A DNA stretch of 64,000 nucleotides from Planctomycetota bacterium (lineage in GTDB: Bacteria; Planctomycetota; UBA1135; GCA-002686595): the NCBI GenBank assembly GCA_029259655.1, contig JAJDET010000109.1, positions 1-64,000 on the forward strand. The letters run 5' to 3'. Below, piece by piece: positions 54,343 through 63,825 of the stretch. Both the position numbers and the translations under genes were made by a program. Below the pieces are notes generated by a model. The model did not search any database and was not told where the DNA came from. It was given only the letters and a program-made list of their open reading frames with translations. Position 1 is the first letter of the stretch, and each line of letters starts with the position of its first letter.

Positions 54343-54472
54343 TGGGGCTCTCCTCCTCGGAGAAACGAGACTACTCGCCGCCGCTCGACGCGTTGGAGCC
54401 TTCGTCGGGTTTCCCTCCCCGGAGCCCGGAGCAGGAACGCATCCACGCTTGCGGATTCGTGATGACCCGGGC

Positions 54473-55354
54473 TCAGAGCCCCCGCAACCACTCGGGGACG
54501 AAGGACGCGTTCTCGGGGTGCTGGAGGACCTCGTCCAGCGACGCCACGAGCTTGTCCCGATCCCGCGGAAGGTTGCCGGCGAGCGTCAGGTAGTTGCTGG
54601 CGTGGTTCGAGCGGAAGATCGAACCCGAGAGCTCGGTCGTCGCCAGGAACGCGCGCAGCTCGGCGGCGAGCTCGATCGGAGTGAGGTGGTCGACCTCACC
54701 GCGCGCGTCCTGCTCGTGGAGCGGCGTTCCCTCGACCGGTGTCATGACCAGCGTGCTGACGAAGCGCGGCGCGATCGCATTGACCACGCGCGCCGATTCC
54801 CGGGCGTGCTCGAGCGAGAGCTCGCGGCCGCCGGCGCCGAGCAGGATCATCGTCGACAGCTTCACGCCCGCCTCGTGGGCCTTGTTCGCGACGCGCACCA
54901 TCTCCGCCGCGTCGACGCCCTTCACGAGGTCCTCGAGCACACCGTCGTGCCCGCTCTCGATTCCCAGGTAGTAGAGGGTGAGGCCCTTCTCGCGAAGCTC
55001 CGCCATCTCCTCGACGCTGCGGACCTGGAGCGATTGCGGCGACGCGTAGCACGAGACGCGCCGGAGGTTCGGGAAGGCCTCGTTCAGGGCGTCGAGGATC
55101 TTCACGAGGAAGCTCTTCTTGGCGACGAGCGCGTCCCCGTCTGCGAGGAAGACCTTCTGGACCGAAGGCCCGGCCTCGTCACGTGCCCAGGCGATCTCGC
55201 GCTCGAGCTCCTCGAACGGCCTCACGCGGAAGCGCTTGTCGCGGTACATGCCGCAGAACGTGCACTCGTTGTAGCTGCACCCGATCGTCGCCTGCAGGAT
55301 CAGGCTCTGCGCCTCCGACGGCGGTCGGTAGAGTTGCCCCTCGTAGTGGATCAC
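54473..55354 (-). CDS. radical SAM protein
   Basis: A 293-aa radical SAM enzyme. 'IGCSYNECTFCGMYRDKRFRVRP' supplies Cys26, Cys31 and Cys34 for the 4Fe-4S cluster, with the longer first spacing seen in the 'GCSxNxCTFCGMY' group. The TIM-barrel follows ('VFLADGDALVAKKSFLVKILDAL', 'YLGIESGHDGVLEDLVKGVD', 'VKLSTMILLGAGG'). This group is distantly like HemN/Elp3-type proteins; the reaction is not known. It is divergent from the YheT-like hydrolase with only 14 bp between starts, so one or both promoters lie inside the other gene. Confidence 0.88.
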   Translation of the reverse strand: MIHYEGQLYRPPSEAQSLILQATIGCSYNECTFCGMYRDKRFRVRPFEELEREIAWARDEAGPSVQKVFLADGDALVAKKSFLVKILDALNEAFPNLRRVSCYASPQSLQVRSVEEMAELREKGLTLYYLGIESGHDGVLEDLVKGVDAAEMVRVANKAHEAGVKLSTMILLGAGGRELSLEHARESARVVNAIAPRFVSTLVMTPVEGTPLHEQDARGEVDHLTPIELAAELRAFLATTELSGSIFRSNHASNYLTLAGNLPRDRDKLVASLDEVLQHPENASFVPEWLRGL

Positions 55355-55368
55355 GCGCCCATTCTATC

Positions 55369-56415
55369 GTGACGTTCCCGAACGGCTTCGCCCCCCCGCC
55401 CTTCGTTCCTCACCCGTTCCTGCGGCATTCCCACGCGCAGACGATCGCCGGAGGTCTCGGGCGACCGAAGCCGGGCGCGGTGGCTCGTACGGAAGAGCTC
55501 ACGAAGTTCCGGATCGACGACGAGGTCTCGCTCTCGGCGCTCTGCAACTGGCAGCCGGAGCGCAAGACGAGGACGACGGTCCTCTCGATTCACGGGCTCA
55601 CCGGCGACGCGCGCAGTTCCTACATGTACGGCGTGGCGGAGAAAACGCTGGCCGTGGGCATGAGCTCGGTCCGGCTCAACCTGCGCGGGTGCGGCGATTC
55701 GGAGGAGGCGAGCCCGACGATCTACAACTCCGGCGTCTCGGACGACGTCCGGGCGGTGCTTCGGGAGCTCGGAGGCTCGGGGTTCGAGCGCGTCGTGATC
55801 GTGGGCTTCTCCATGGGCGGGAACATCGCGCTCAAGCTCGCGGGGGAGCTCGGCGCCGGTGCGGGGAACCTCCTGGGCCTGACAGCGATCTCGCCGCCGA
55901 TCGACCTGGCTCGCTGCAGCGATGCACTCGACGCCACGGCGATCAACCGCTTCTACCAGCGGACCTTCATGAGGGACCTGCGCCGGAAACTGCGTCACAA
56001 GCACGTCCACCATCCCGAGCGCTTCCCGATCGACGGGCTGGACGAGGTCCGGTCCCTGCGCGAGTTCGACGATCGCTTCACGGGCCCGCTCGGAGGGTAC
56101 GGGGACGCGGCGGGATACTACGAGCAGTGCAGCGCCGCGCGGTTCCTCTCCCGTGTCGCCGTCCCGGCGCTCATCGTCCAGGCCAGGGACGACAGCTTCA
56201 TTCCCTTCGAGCCGTTCGAGGACGAGGCCGTCTCGGCGAACGCCGGAATTCACCTGCTCGCGACCGACCGCGGGGGCCACAACGGGTTCGTGGCGACCCG
56301 TCCGGATCGATCCGGGGTCCCGAGCGGATGGCACGAGCGGGGCCGGTTCTGGGCCGAGAACCGGGCAGTGCAGTTCGCCCTCCATCTGGAGCGTGCGGAG
56401 GCGCGGGTGCTCTGA
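55369..56415 (+). CDS. YheT-like alpha/beta hydrolase
   Basis: A 348-aa hydrolase of the YheT/ABHD1-3 group. The N-terminal 'FAPPPFVPHPFLRHSHAQTIAGGL' is the family's entry motif. 'TVLSIHGLTGDARSSYM' is the oxyanion loop and 'VVIVGFSMGGNIALKLAGEL' the elbow with Ser148. 'LIVQARDDSFIPFEPFED' carries the Asp, and 'DRGGHNGFV' the His. GTG 55369 is the likely start. Physiological esters are unknown for bacterial members. Confidence 0.88.
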   Translation: MTFPNGFAPPPFVPHPFLRHSHAQTIAGGLGRPKPGAVARTEELTKFRIDDEVSLSALCNWQPERKTRTTVLSIHGLTGDARSSYMYGVAEKTLAVGMSSVRLNLRGCGDSEEASPTIYNSGVSDDVRAVLRELGGSGFERVVIVGFSMGGNIALKLAGELGAGAGNLLGLTAISPPIDLARCSDALDATAINRFYQRTFMRDLRRKLRHKHVHHPERFPIDGLDEVRSLREFDDRFTGPLGGYGDAAGYYEQCSAARFLSRVAVPALIVQARDDSFIPFEPFEDEAVSANAGIHLLATDRGGHNGFVATRPDRSGVPSGWHERGRFWAENRAVQFALHLERAEARVL

Positions 56416-56622
56416 CTCGAGGGCTGGAATCCGCGCCCGGAGATACGAAGAGAATCCAAGCGTCAGAGGCTGCCAGCGGAAACGGACCCGTTGTGGGCTT
56501 CCCCCCTCCCCTCTCCTCCTCCTGGGGTGTCGGGCCAAGCGCCCGGCTCAGGGAAGCACAGTTGGTAGACTCTGACGCTTCTCCCCACCAAAACGCCGAA
56601 CTCGACTCACGCCCCAGGAACG

Positions 56623-56928
56623 ATGCCCACGTCCGAAGAAGTCATCACCGAGCTCAAGCAGATCTTCGACCCCGAGATCCCCGTCAACATCGTGGACCTC
56701 GGCCTGATCTACGACGTCGAGATCGAAGGCACGAACTGCAACATCCGCATGACGCTGACGTCCCAGGCCTGCCCCGCAGCCCAGAGCCTCCCCGACGAGG
56801 TGAAGCGGCGCGCCAATGGAATGGACGGCATCGCGGACTCGAAAGTGGAAGTCGTCTGGGAGCCGACCTGGAGCCCGCAGATGATCTCGGCCGAGGGCCG
56901 CGCGATCCTCGGAATCGAAGACGAGTAG
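56623..56928 (+). CDS. MIP18/DUF59 Fe-S assembly protein (SufT/PaaD-like)
   Basis: A 101-aa MIP18-family protein. 'LKQIFDPEIPVNIVDLGLIYDVEI' (11-34) is the DUF59 signature. 'TLTSQACPAAQSLPDEVKRRA' includes Cys50, the functional cysteine. 'VWEPTWSPQMISAEGRAILGI' closes the domain. SufT-type proteins help mature Fe-S proteins. ATG follows a weak 'CCAGGAACG' site. A 207-bp upstream gap probably holds its promoter. Gene converges with the TPR protein 7 bp away. Confidence 0.93.
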   Translation: MPTSEEVITELKQIFDPEIPVNIVDLGLIYDVEIEGTNCNIRMTLTSQACPAAQSLPDEVKRRANGMDGIADSKVEVVWEPTWSPQMISAEGRAILGIEDE

Positions 56929-56935
56929 CCGACCG

Positions 56936-57316
56936 CTACTGAATCACGTCCATGCTCCCGGCAGGACCCGGGGGCGCAGCGTTCGGATTCGTCTTGAGCT
57001 CCTGCTTCCAGGAGACCATGCGCGCCTTGGCGGACTCGGCCTCCGCCTCGTCGATCATCCCCTTGCGCTGGTAGAACATCGAGAGCGATGTGTGCGCGAA
57101 GGCGTCCTCGGGGTTGAGCTCGAGGATTCGCTTGCCCGTGGCGATCGCATCGTCGTACCGCTCCGCCCCCATGTAGGCCATGGCGAGCGCGTGGAGCGCG
57201 TCCTCCCAGTCGGGAGAGAGCTCGAGCGCCTTCTCGTACTCGACGATCGCCTCGGTGTGCTTCAGCTCACCGAAGAGCTTCAGTCCGTTCTTGTAGTGCT
57301 CGACGCGGTCGGCCAT
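56936..57316 (-). CDS. small TPR protein
   Basis: A 126-aa soluble protein with about three TPR units: 'EHYKNGLKLFGELKHTEAIVEYEKALELSPDW', 'EDALHALAMAYMGAERYDDAIATGKRILELNPED' and 'AFAHTSLSMFYQRKGMIDEAEAESAKARM'. The tail 'KTNPNAAPPGPAGSMDVIQ' is Pro/Gly-rich. It lies 23 bp after pckA on the same strand and may be cotranscribed with it. ATG 57316 starts the first repeat. Probably an adaptor; partner unknown. Confidence 0.88.
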   Translation of the reverse strand: MADRVEHYKNGLKLFGELKHTEAIVEYEKALELSPDWEDALHALAMAYMGAERYDDAIATGKRILELNPEDAFAHTSLSMFYQRKGMIDEAEAESAKARMVSWKQELKTNPNAAPPGPAGSMDVIQ

Positions 57317-57339
57317 CGGGTGTGCCTCCGCCGCCCAGA

Positions 57340-58998
57340 CTACATCACCGGCTCGATGCCGAGCTCCGAGAAGCCCTTGGTCTCGAAGTTCTCGCGAAAC
57401 ATCCCGCGCAGCTTCTCGGCCTGGGCGTCGTAGGCGGCCTTGTCCGTCCAGGTGTTCCGCGGGTTGAGGATCTCCGAGGGGACCCCTGGGCAGCTCTTCG
57501 GCATCTTCAGGTTGAAGACCGGGTGCGTCTCGTACTCGGTCTTGCCCTCGTCCAGCTCGCCGTCCAGGGCGGCGTCGAGCAGTGCCCGGGTGTGCTGGAT
57601 CGAGATGCGCTTGCCCGTGCCGTAGGCGCCACCGGACCAGCCGGTGTTCAGGAGGATGCAGCGGGCGTCGTTCTCGCCCATCTTCTCCGCCAGGCGTTGC
57701 GCGTAAACCGACGGCTTCTGCGACATGAACGGGGCGCCGAAGCAGGCGCTGAAAGCCGCCTGCGGCTCCGTGATGCCGACCTCGGTGCCGGCGAGCTTCG
57801 CAGTGAAGCCGCTGACGAAGTGATACATGACGTCCTTGCCCTCGAGCACCGACACGGGCGGCAGGACGCCGAAGGCGTCGGCGGTGAGCAGCACGATCGT
57901 CTCGGGATGCGGGCCCTTCGCGCCTGCGGCGACGTTCGGGTTGCAGTCGAGAGGATAGGAGAAGCGCGAGTTCTCGGTGATCGACCTGTCCGTGAGGTCG
58001 AGATCCTGCGGGTCCATCTCCTCCATCTTCTTGCCCGGAAGCGGGGGCACGTTCTCGATGATCGTGCCCGGCATGGAGAGCGCCGCTGCGATGACGGGTT
58101 CGGCTTCCTTGTCGAGGTCGATCAGCTTCGCGTAGCAGCCGTCCTCGAAGTTGGAGATGCCGCCCTTCGTCCAGGCGTGCTCGTCGTCGCCGATGAGCTC
58201 GCGGTTCGGATCCGCCGACAGGGTCGTCTTGCCCGTCCCGGAGAGGCCGAAGAGGATCGCGCCGTCGCCGCGCTTGCCGATGTTGGCCGAGCAGTGCATC
58301 GAGAGCTCGCCCATCTCCGGCAGGAGAAAGTTCATGACCGTGAACATGGTCTTCTTGACCACGCCGCAGTAGTCGGCGCGACCGACCACGAGGCCGATCT
58401 TGTTCTTGAGGTCCATGATCACGGCCCGCTCCGAGAGGGTCCCGTCGCGGTCGGGATCGCAACGGAAGCTCGGAACGTTGAGCATCGTCCAGCGCTTGCC
58501 CGCCTCGTCAGCCACCCCCTTCACGTCCTTCGGGAACATGTTGTGCGCGAACATGGCGTGGGTGGCGTATTCGCCGACGAAGCGATACGGCACGGCGTAG
58601 GCCGGGTCCGCCCCGCAGTAGACCTCCTTGACGTAGAGCGTCCCCGCCTTCGCGTTGAGGTGCTCGACGACTCGCTTCAGGAGCCCCTGGAACTTGTCCG
58701 GGTCGAACTTCTTGAAGTCCTTCTTCCACCAGACGGTGTCCTCGATCTCCGGCCACGCCACGGCGAACGTGTCCTGGACGGGCCGACCGGTGCAGGTGGG
58801 GTCGGTGTAGTAGACGAGAGGCCCGTTCTTGCCGAGCTTGGTCGGGTAGGCCTTCTGCTCGTCGTCGGGCCCCCCCTCGCGAACTCGACCGCGGTCGTTG
58901 GCGATCGCCTCGTCGAAGAGCTCGTTCTTGGAGAGGTTGATCTTGTAGGTCGCGTTCTCGAGGCCGAGCAGGCTCTTGAGCTCTTGGGCAGTGGTCAT
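57340..58998 (-). CDS. pckA: phosphoenolpyruvate carboxykinase (ATP)
   Basis: Converts oxaloacetate and ATP to PEP, CO2 and ADP (gluconeogenesis). The 552-aa ATP-type enzyme shows 'YRFVGEYATHAMFAHNMF' (Arg/His substrate region), 'GLSGTGKTTLSADPNRELIGDDEHAW' (kinase-1a P-loop 251-259 and kinase-2), 'ENSRFSYPL' and 'NTGWSGGAYGTGKRI'. ATG 58998 follows GGGAG. The TPR gene follows. ATP-type signature residues (RT-less P-loop with GTGKTT) separate it from the GTP-type enzyme. Confidence 0.97.
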   Translation of the reverse strand: MTTAQELKSLLGLENATYKINLSKNELFDEAIANDRGRVREGGPDDEQKAYPTKLGKNGPLVYYTDPTCTGRPVQDTFAVAWPEIEDTVWWKKDFKKFDPDKFQGLLKRVVEHLNAKAGTLYVKEVYCGADPAYAVPYRFVGEYATHAMFAHNMFPKDVKGVADEAGKRWTMLNVPSFRCDPDRDGTLSERAVIMDLKNKIGLVVGRADYCGVVKKTMFTVMNFLLPEMGELSMHCSANIGKRGDGAILFGLSGTGKTTLSADPNRELIGDDEHAWTKGGISNFEDGCYAKLIDLDKEAEPVIAAALSMPGTIIENVPPLPGKKMEEMDPQDLDLTDRSITENSRFSYPLDCNPNVAAGAKGPHPETIVLLTADAFGVLPPVSVLEGKDVMYHFVSGFTAKLAGTEVGITEPQAAFSACFGAPFMSQKPSVYAQRLAEKMGENDARCILLNTGWSGGAYGTGKRISIQHTRALLDAALDGELDEGKTEYETHPVFNLKMPKSCPGVPSEILNPRNTWTDKAAYDAQAEKLRGMFRENFETKGFSELGIEPVM

Positions 58999-59438
58999 GG
59001 CGACTCCCGGGGCGTCGGAATCGGGCGGCTCGTGCTCTCCACGCGGCGATCCGGAGAGCGGCAAGGGCGGGCCGCGAAAGGGGGGTTCAGGGGGGCCAAG
59101 GGGGGCGGCGACCCCGAAAAACGAAGGCGAAGAGGATACTTGGACCCCCCTGGAGCGACAAGAGCGGGCAGGCCTACACGGCCGTACGGGGGGGCAGCGG
59201 GCGCTCGCTGATCGTCACGCCCGTCGTTTCCCCGCGACCGGCCTCGTTCGGGAGAGGCCGAATGGACGCTCTCTCGACCGGAGACGCGCGGTCGGATCGG
59301 CCGCGGGACACGGACGCTTCAGAGCTCCTTGATCGTGCGGTCATGAACCGCGACTAGCCTTCGCCGCCAAGATGAACGTCTTTCGACGTTCCCCCCTTTA
59401 GCCCCCGCGAAACCTGTCCGTTAAGTGGGGTAGTAGAC
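58999..59438. other. intergenic region between divergent genes
   Basis: 440 bp with no convincing gene. It should contain promoters for pckA (minus) and the zinc-ribbon gene (plus). I see only small hairpins, for example AACGTC-tttc-GACGTT at 59375-59390, followed by a C/T-rich tract, and GCGGT-tcatg-ACCGC-like symmetry near 59340-59352. Confidence 0.6.
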
Positions 59439-59657
59439 ATGGAAAGGAATCCAGTGAGACAGAAGAACGAGTACGTCTGCCCCCGGTGTGACTACGGGTT
59501 GGTCCCCGTCCACGCCATCGAGGGCACTCAGCGCCGCATCATCGCGCTGTCCTGCCCGGAACCGTATTGCGACCACATGCAGCTGGTCACGCGCTCGGAG
59601 GCGCGCAAGATCGACGCGAAACGCCTGGGCTACGAGCCCAGCCGTCAGGCCAACTGA
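59439..59657 (+). CDS. small zinc-ribbon protein
   Basis: A 72-aa protein (67 aa if GTG 59454 is used, which has AAAGGAA at a better distance). 'YVCPRCDYGLVPVHAIE' and 'LSCPEPYCDHMQLV' give a CxxC...CxxxxC four-cysteine set, as in a zinc ribbon. It ends 'DAKRLGYEPSRQAN'. No other domain. Such proteins often contact nucleic acid or act as small adaptors; this one is not recognised. Confidence 0.72.
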   Translation: MERNPVRQKNEYVCPRCDYGLVPVHAIEGTQRRIIALSCPEPYCDHMQLVTRSEARKIDAKRLGYEPSRQAN

Positions 59658-59720
59658 CGCGGAGACCGAGGGCTCCCCACCCGCCCGCCCAGTGCGATCG
59701 GGATCGGGTCGAGCCTGCGG

Positions 59721-60692
59721 TCAGGCGGGCGCCCGCGAGAAGCGCTCGCGATACCACTCGACGGTCTCGATCAGACCGTCATGCCAGGCGACTTCGGCCC
59801 GGTAACCGAGCTCGCGTTCTGCCTTCTCCGGGGAGCCGACGCTGTGGAGGATGTCCCCCGTGCGCTCGCCCACGAAGGCGGGCCGGACCTCGGTCCCGAC
59901 CAGCTCCGCCATGCGCGCGTAGAGCTCGTTGATCGTGACCTGCAACCCGGTGCTCACGTTGAAGACCTCGCCCACGGGGACGTCCGCCTCGAGTGCCAGG
60001 AGGTTGGCTGCGACGACGTTCCGGATGTGCGTGAAGTCCCGGGTCTGCTCCCCGTCGCCGAAGATCGTCGGAGCCTCACCCGAGAGGAGCGCCCGCGCGA
60101 AGATGGCGATCACGCCGCTGTAGGGGCTGTCGTCCGCCTGGCGCGGCCCGAAGATGTTGAAGTACCGGAGCGAGACCGTGCGCATGCCGTGGGTGAGCCC
60201 GAAGACGCGCAACAGGTGCTCACCGGCGAGCTTTCCGGAGCCGTAGGGCGAGAGCGGCTCGGGCAGCATGTCCTCGGTCTTGGGGAGCGCCGGCGAGTCC
60301 CCGTAGGCGGCCGAAGAAGCGGCGAACACGAAGCGCTCGACCCCCTCCTGTTGTGCCGCGTGCAGGACGTGGACCGTGCCCTGGACGTTGATCTCGTAGC
60401 TCTTGGCCGGATCGGCGACGCTCTGGGGAACCGAGACCTGAGCCGCCTCGTGGAACACGCCGCGGACCCCGCGACAGGCGCGCTTCGCGGCCACCGGGTC
60501 GGTGACGCTCCCGCGCAGGAGCTCGACCGGGGCACCGCTCCCGTCCTCCCCGACCTCCAGGTGGGCCAGGTTCTCGACCCGACCGGTCGAGAGATCGTCC
60601 AGGACCCGCACCCGGTCGCCGCGTGCCGAGAGCGCGGTCGCGAGGTGGGATCCGATGAAGCCGGCTCCGCCGGTGATGAGATAGAGGGCCAA
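59721..60692 (-). CDS. NAD-dependent sugar epimerase/dehydratase (GalE-like)
   Basis: Extended short-chain dehydrogenase of ~323 aa. 'YLITGGAGFIGSHLATALSARG' binds NAD, and 'GVFHEAAQVSVPQSVADPAKSYEINVQGTVHVL' is the substrate region. The catalytic Ser/Tyr/Lys are seen in 'FAASSAAYGD' and 'PYGSGKLAGEHL' (YxxxK). 'RYFNIFGPRQADDSPYSGVI' and 'RDFTHIRNVV' match UDP-glucose or UDP-N-acetylglucosamine 4-epimerases. No in-frame ATG precedes the fold; a TTG at 60692 is the closest start. Likely supplies sugar nucleotides for surface glycans. Confidence 0.88.
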   Translation of the reverse strand: MALYLITGGAGFIGSHLATALSARGDRVRVLDDLSTGRVENLAHLEVGEDGSGAPVELLRGSVTDPVAAKRACRGVRGVFHEAAQVSVPQSVADPAKSYEINVQGTVHVLHAAQQEGVERFVFAASSAAYGDSPALPKTEDMLPEPLSPYGSGKLAGEHLLRVFGLTHGMRTVSLRYFNIFGPRQADDSPYSGVIAIFARALLSGEAPTIFGDGEQTRDFTHIRNVVAANLLALEADVPVGEVFNVSTGLQVTINELYARMAELVGTEVRPAFVGERTGDILHSVGSPEKAERELGYRAEVAWHDGLIETVEWYRERFSRAPA

Positions 60693-60834
60693 GGGTTGGA
60701 GCGCGGCGGGCGGCCGCGCGGCGAGCCATGCTAGGGGCGCAAGGTGCGCGGGCAAGGGGATGCCCGGCGGACGGGTTTCTTCCCGGGCGACGGGCAATCG
60801 GGCCCCAGCGCCGGACGGGAGGCCCTTGAACGAC

Positions 60835-60864
60835 CGAAGCCCCGGTGGCCAAGCCGGGGCTTCG
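60835..60864. repeat. perfect 11-bp stem-loop
   Basis: CGAAGCCCCGG and CCGGGGCTTCG flank an 8-nt loop. No T-run follows on either strand, so a terminator role is uncertain. Located in the mutS/epimerase divergent region. Confidence 0.6.
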
Positions 60865-60963
60865 AACAGCGATCCAACCTAGAGGAACCTTCAGGAACCT
60901 TGATCCTCAGGCCGCCCTACGGTCCCTCGGGGAGGATCGTTTGCGAGCAGAGGCGGAAAAGAA

Positions 60964-60995
60964 GTGCGGGCCCCGCGTCTCCGCGGGACCCGCAC
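60964..60995. repeat. GC-rich stem-loop upstream of mutS
   Basis: GTGCGGG / CCCGCAC (7 bp) encloses CCCGCG / CGCGGG (6 bp) with a single mismatch pair between them and a 4-nt loop. About 150 bp upstream of the mutS ATG. Could be a leader structure or factor-independent pause. Confidence 0.6.
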
Positions 60996-61065
60996 CGCCC
61001 CAACAGTTCGGGAGGAAGGATCTCCCAGGGAGCTCTGGGCTCCGGGGGGCCGAGCGGGCTCTCCG

Positions 61066-61101
61066 GGCGATCCGAACGGCGATCCGATCGGCGATCCGGG
61101 C
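61066..61101. repeat. three tandem 12-bp repeats (GGCGATCCGNNC)
   Basis: GGCGATCCGAAC, GGCGATCCGATC, GGCGATCCGGGC, immediately next to one another, 43 bp before the mutS start. Each holds GGCGATCCG exactly. Helical-turn-like spacing would suit a cooperative binding site; replication slippage is the simpler reading. Confidence 0.65.
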
Positions 61102-61143
61102 GTCCGCGGCAACCCGGGGGGGCAGCGCTACACTTGCGCCCCC

Positions 61144-63780
61144 ATGCCCCCCACGAGCTCGAAGAAAGGCCGCTCCACGCCGATGATGGAGCAGTACTGG
61201 AAGGCCAAGAAGGAGCAGCCCGGGGCCCTGCTCTTCTTCCGCATGGGCGACTTCTACGAGCTCTTTCACGACGACGCCGTCGAGGCGTCGCGGCGGCTCG
61301 GGATCGCCCTGACGACGCGCTCGAAGAGCGAGAACCCGATCCCGATGGCGGGCGTCCCCGTGAAGAGCGTCGAGGGCTACCTGATGAAGCTCGTCCGCCA
61401 GGGCGTGAAGGTGGCCATCTGCGAGCAGCTCACCGACCCGCGCAAGACGAAGGGCATCGTCGACCGCGGGATCGTGCGCGTCGTCACGCCCGGCACGATC
61501 ACCGAGGAGGACGCGCTCGACGCGCGGACGCACAACTTCCTGGCCGCCCTGTGGGTCGGGAAGGAGCGCGCGGGGCTCGCCTGGGTCGACCTCTCGACGG
61601 CGCGCTTCCGGGTCGCCGAGCTCGCGCCGGGCGCCGTGGCGGACGAGATCGCCCGCATCGAGCCCGCCGAGCTCCTCTGGCCGACCGGCATGGAACAGGC
61701 GCATCCCGAGCTCGCGGCACAGATCGCGCCGCGGCTGGGGCCGCGCATCTCGGAGCGCGACGACTGGCGCTTCGGGCACGACACGGCGCGCCGCGTGCTC
61801 CTGCGCCACTTCGGCGTCTCGACCCTCGAGGGCTTCGGCGTCGGCGACGACTCCGAGGTCGTTCCCGCCGCCGGCGTGCTGGTCGAGTACGTCGAGGAGA
61901 CCCAGCGCTCGGCCTGCGAGCACCTGCGTACGATGAAGCGGGTCGAATCGACCGAGCACCTGGTGCTCGACGGTGCGACGCGAGCCTGTCTCGAGCTGAC
62001 ACAGACACAGATCGGCGGGCGGCGTGAGGGTTCGTTGCTCGACGCGATCGACGGGACGCTGACGCCGATGGGCGGACGGCTCCTGAGGGAGTGGCTGCTC
62101 GCCCCGCTGCGCGACGTCTCGAAGATCCGGTATCGCCAGGGCGGCGTCGCCGAGCTCGTCGAGAACGTGTTCCTGCGCGACGAGCTGCGAGCGCTGCTGC
62201 GCGACGTGCTGGACCTCGAGCGGCTGGTCGCGAAGACGTCGACGGGTCGCGCGAACGCGCGCGACCTGGTGGCGATCGGATGCTCGCTCGCGTCGGCGCC
62301 CGTACTCCGCTCGAAGCTCGAGGGGGTCTACTCGAAGGCGCTAGCCGGCATCCTCGAGCGGCTCGACCCGCTCGAGGACGTCGCCGGCGCGATCGCGGGG
62401 ACGCTCGTCGACGAGCCTCCGATCGCGATCAAGGAAGGCAGCGTGATCCGCGCCTGCGTTTCGCCCGAGCTCGACGAGCTGCGTCAGATCGCGGGCGACG
62501 GCAAGTCCTGGATGGCGCGCTTCCAGGCCCAGGAGATCGAGCGCACCGGCCTCTCCGGGCTCAAGATCGGCTTCAACTCGGTCTTCGGCTACTACATCGA
62601 GGTGCCGCGCGGCCAGGCGGGAGGCGCTCCCGAGCACTACATCCGCAAGCAGACGATCAAGACGGCCGAGCGCTACATCACGCCCGAGCTCAAGGAGTAC
62701 GAGCAGAAGGTGCTCTCGGCGGAGGAGCGCTCGCGCGACATCGAGTACGACCTGTTCGTCGCGCTGCGCGAGGAGGTCGCGGAGAACGCGGGCCGCATCC
62801 TGGACACGGCGCAGGCGGTCGCGGAGCTCGACGTGCTCGCAGGCCTCGCCCAGACCGCCGCCGACCAGCGCTACGTCGCGCCCGAGATCGACGACTCGGG
62901 CGCGATCGAGATCGTCGAGGGCCGCCATCCCGTGATCGAGCAGTCGCCCTCCTGCGACACGTTCGTGCCGAACGACGCGACGCTCGACCACGAGGGGCGG
63001 AACCTGACGATCCTCACCGGCCCGAACATGGCCGGCAAGTCGACCTACATCCGTCAGGTCGCGCTGACCGTCTTGCTGGCGCAGACGGGCTCGTTCGTGC
63101 CCGCCGAGAGCGCAAAGATCGGCGTGTGCGACCGCATCTTCACGCGCGTCGGCGCCGGCGACGACATCAGCCGCGGCGCGTCGACCTTCATGGTCGAGAT
63201 GGTCGAGATCGCGAACATCCTGAACAACGCGACGGAGCGCTCGCTGGTCGTGCTGGACGAGGTCGGCCGCGGCACGAGCACCTTCGACGGCCTGGCGCTC
63301 GCGTGGGCCATCGCCGAGCACATCCGGCTGCGGATCGGCGCGCGCACGATCTTCGCGACGCACTACCACCAGCTCACGGAGCTCGCCGACCGTCTTCCGG
63401 GCGTCGCCAACCTGAACGTCGCCGTGCGCGAGTGGGGCGACGAGATCGTCTTCCTGCACAAGATCGTGGCGGGCGGCACCGACCGCTCCTACGGCATCCA
63501 CGTCGCGCGCCTCGCCGGCGTGCCGGGCGACCTGCTCGACCGCGCGAAGGACCTCCTGCACCGGATCGAGCGCGAGGCGGAGGGCCTGGCCCCCACCGTC
63601 GCGGGCGACGGCCACTCTTCCCGCAAAGAGCTCATCCCGCAGCCGCCCCCCACCCAGCAGCTCACGTTCTTCGGCGGCGGCCCGTCGAAGGTGGAGCAGG
63701 AGCTCGCCGAGCTCGACCTCGACGCGCTCTCCCCGATCGACGCGCTCCTCAAGCTGAAGGAGCTGAAGGGCCTGCTGTGA
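61144..63780 (+). CDS. mutS: DNA mismatch repair protein MutS
   Basis: Mismatch-recognition ATPase, 878 aa. '[17 protein letters not shown]' (30-46) holds the Phe-x-Glu mismatch-reading motif (Phe37, Glu39). The connector, core and clamp follow ('[20 protein letters not shown]', '[26 protein letters not shown]'). The ATPase has Walker A '[17 protein letters not shown]' (~625-641), '[14 protein letters not shown]', Walker B '[22 protein letters not shown]' and the '[12 protein letters not shown]' switch. ATG 61144 is used; the frame upstream runs into repeats. The end '[18 protein letters not shown]' is the usual MutS terminus. Confidence 0.98.
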   Translation: MPPTSSKKGRSTPMMEQYWKAKKEQPGALLFFRMGDFYELFHDDAVEASRRLGIALTTRSKSENPIPMAGVPVKSVEGYLMKLVRQGVKVAICEQLTDPRKTKGIVDRGIVRVVTPGTITEEDALDARTHNFLAALWVGKERAGLAWVDLSTARFRVAELAPGAVADEIARIEPAELLWPTGMEQAHPELAAQIAPRLGPRISERDDWRFGHDTARRVLLRHFGVSTLEGFGVGDDSEVVPAAGVLVEYVEETQRSACEHLRTMKRVESTEHLVLDGATRACLELTQTQIGGRREGSLLDAIDGTLTPMGGRLLREWLLAPLRDVSKIRYRQGGVAELVENVFLRDELRALLRDVLDLERLVAKTSTGRANARDLVAIGCSLASAPVLRSKLEGVYSKALAGILERLDPLEDVAGAIAGTLVDEPPIAIKEGSVIRACVSPELDELRQIAGDGKSWMARFQAQEIERTGLSGLKIGFNSVFGYYIEVPRGQAGGAPEHYIRKQTIKTAERYITPELKEYEQKVLSAEERSRDIEYDLFVALREEVAENAGRILDTAQAVAELDVLAGLAQTAADQRYVAPEIDDSGAIEIVEGRHPVIEQSPSCDTFVPNDATLDHEGRNLTILTGPNMAGKSTYIRQVALTVLLAQTGSFVPAESAKIGVCDRIFTRVGAGDDISRGASTFMVEMVEIANILNNATERSLVVLDEVGRGTSTFDGLALAWAIAEHIRLRIGARTIFATHYHQLTELADRLPGVANLNVAVREWGDEIVFLHKIVAGGTDRSYGIHVARLAGVPGDLLDRAKDLLHRIEREAEGLAPTVAGDGHSSRKELIPQPPPTQQLTFFGGGPSKVEQELAELDLDALSPIDALLKLKELKGLL

Positions 63781-63825
63781 ACAGCCGCGTCCGGGGACAG
63801 GCGTCCAGCGCAGTCTCGACGAGCC

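Larger units (their letters stand above)
60693..61143. other. hairpin- and repeat-rich leader upstream of mutS
   Basis: 451 bp between the divergent epimerase and mutS genes, without a credible gene. It contains a perfect 11-bp stem-loop (60835-60864, CGAAGCCCCGG / CCGGGGCTTCG), a long GC-rich hairpin (60964-60995) and three 12-bp tandem repeats (61066-61101). See the separate entries. Promoters for both genes are expected here, but none is obvious. Confidence 0.6.

Noticed and set aside
59439-59657. LGY near the end of the zinc-ribbon protein as a fifth copy of the tail motif
   Set aside because: 'KRLGYEPSRQAN' lacks the final Leu/Ile and is seven to nine residues from the end, so I did not count it.
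60964-61143. N-terminal MutS extension with GDP-x-x-GDP repeats, collagen-like
   Set aside because: It is a translation of the tandem DNA repeats and hairpin upstream of mutS. MutS homology begins right after ATG 61144, so the extension is probably not translated.
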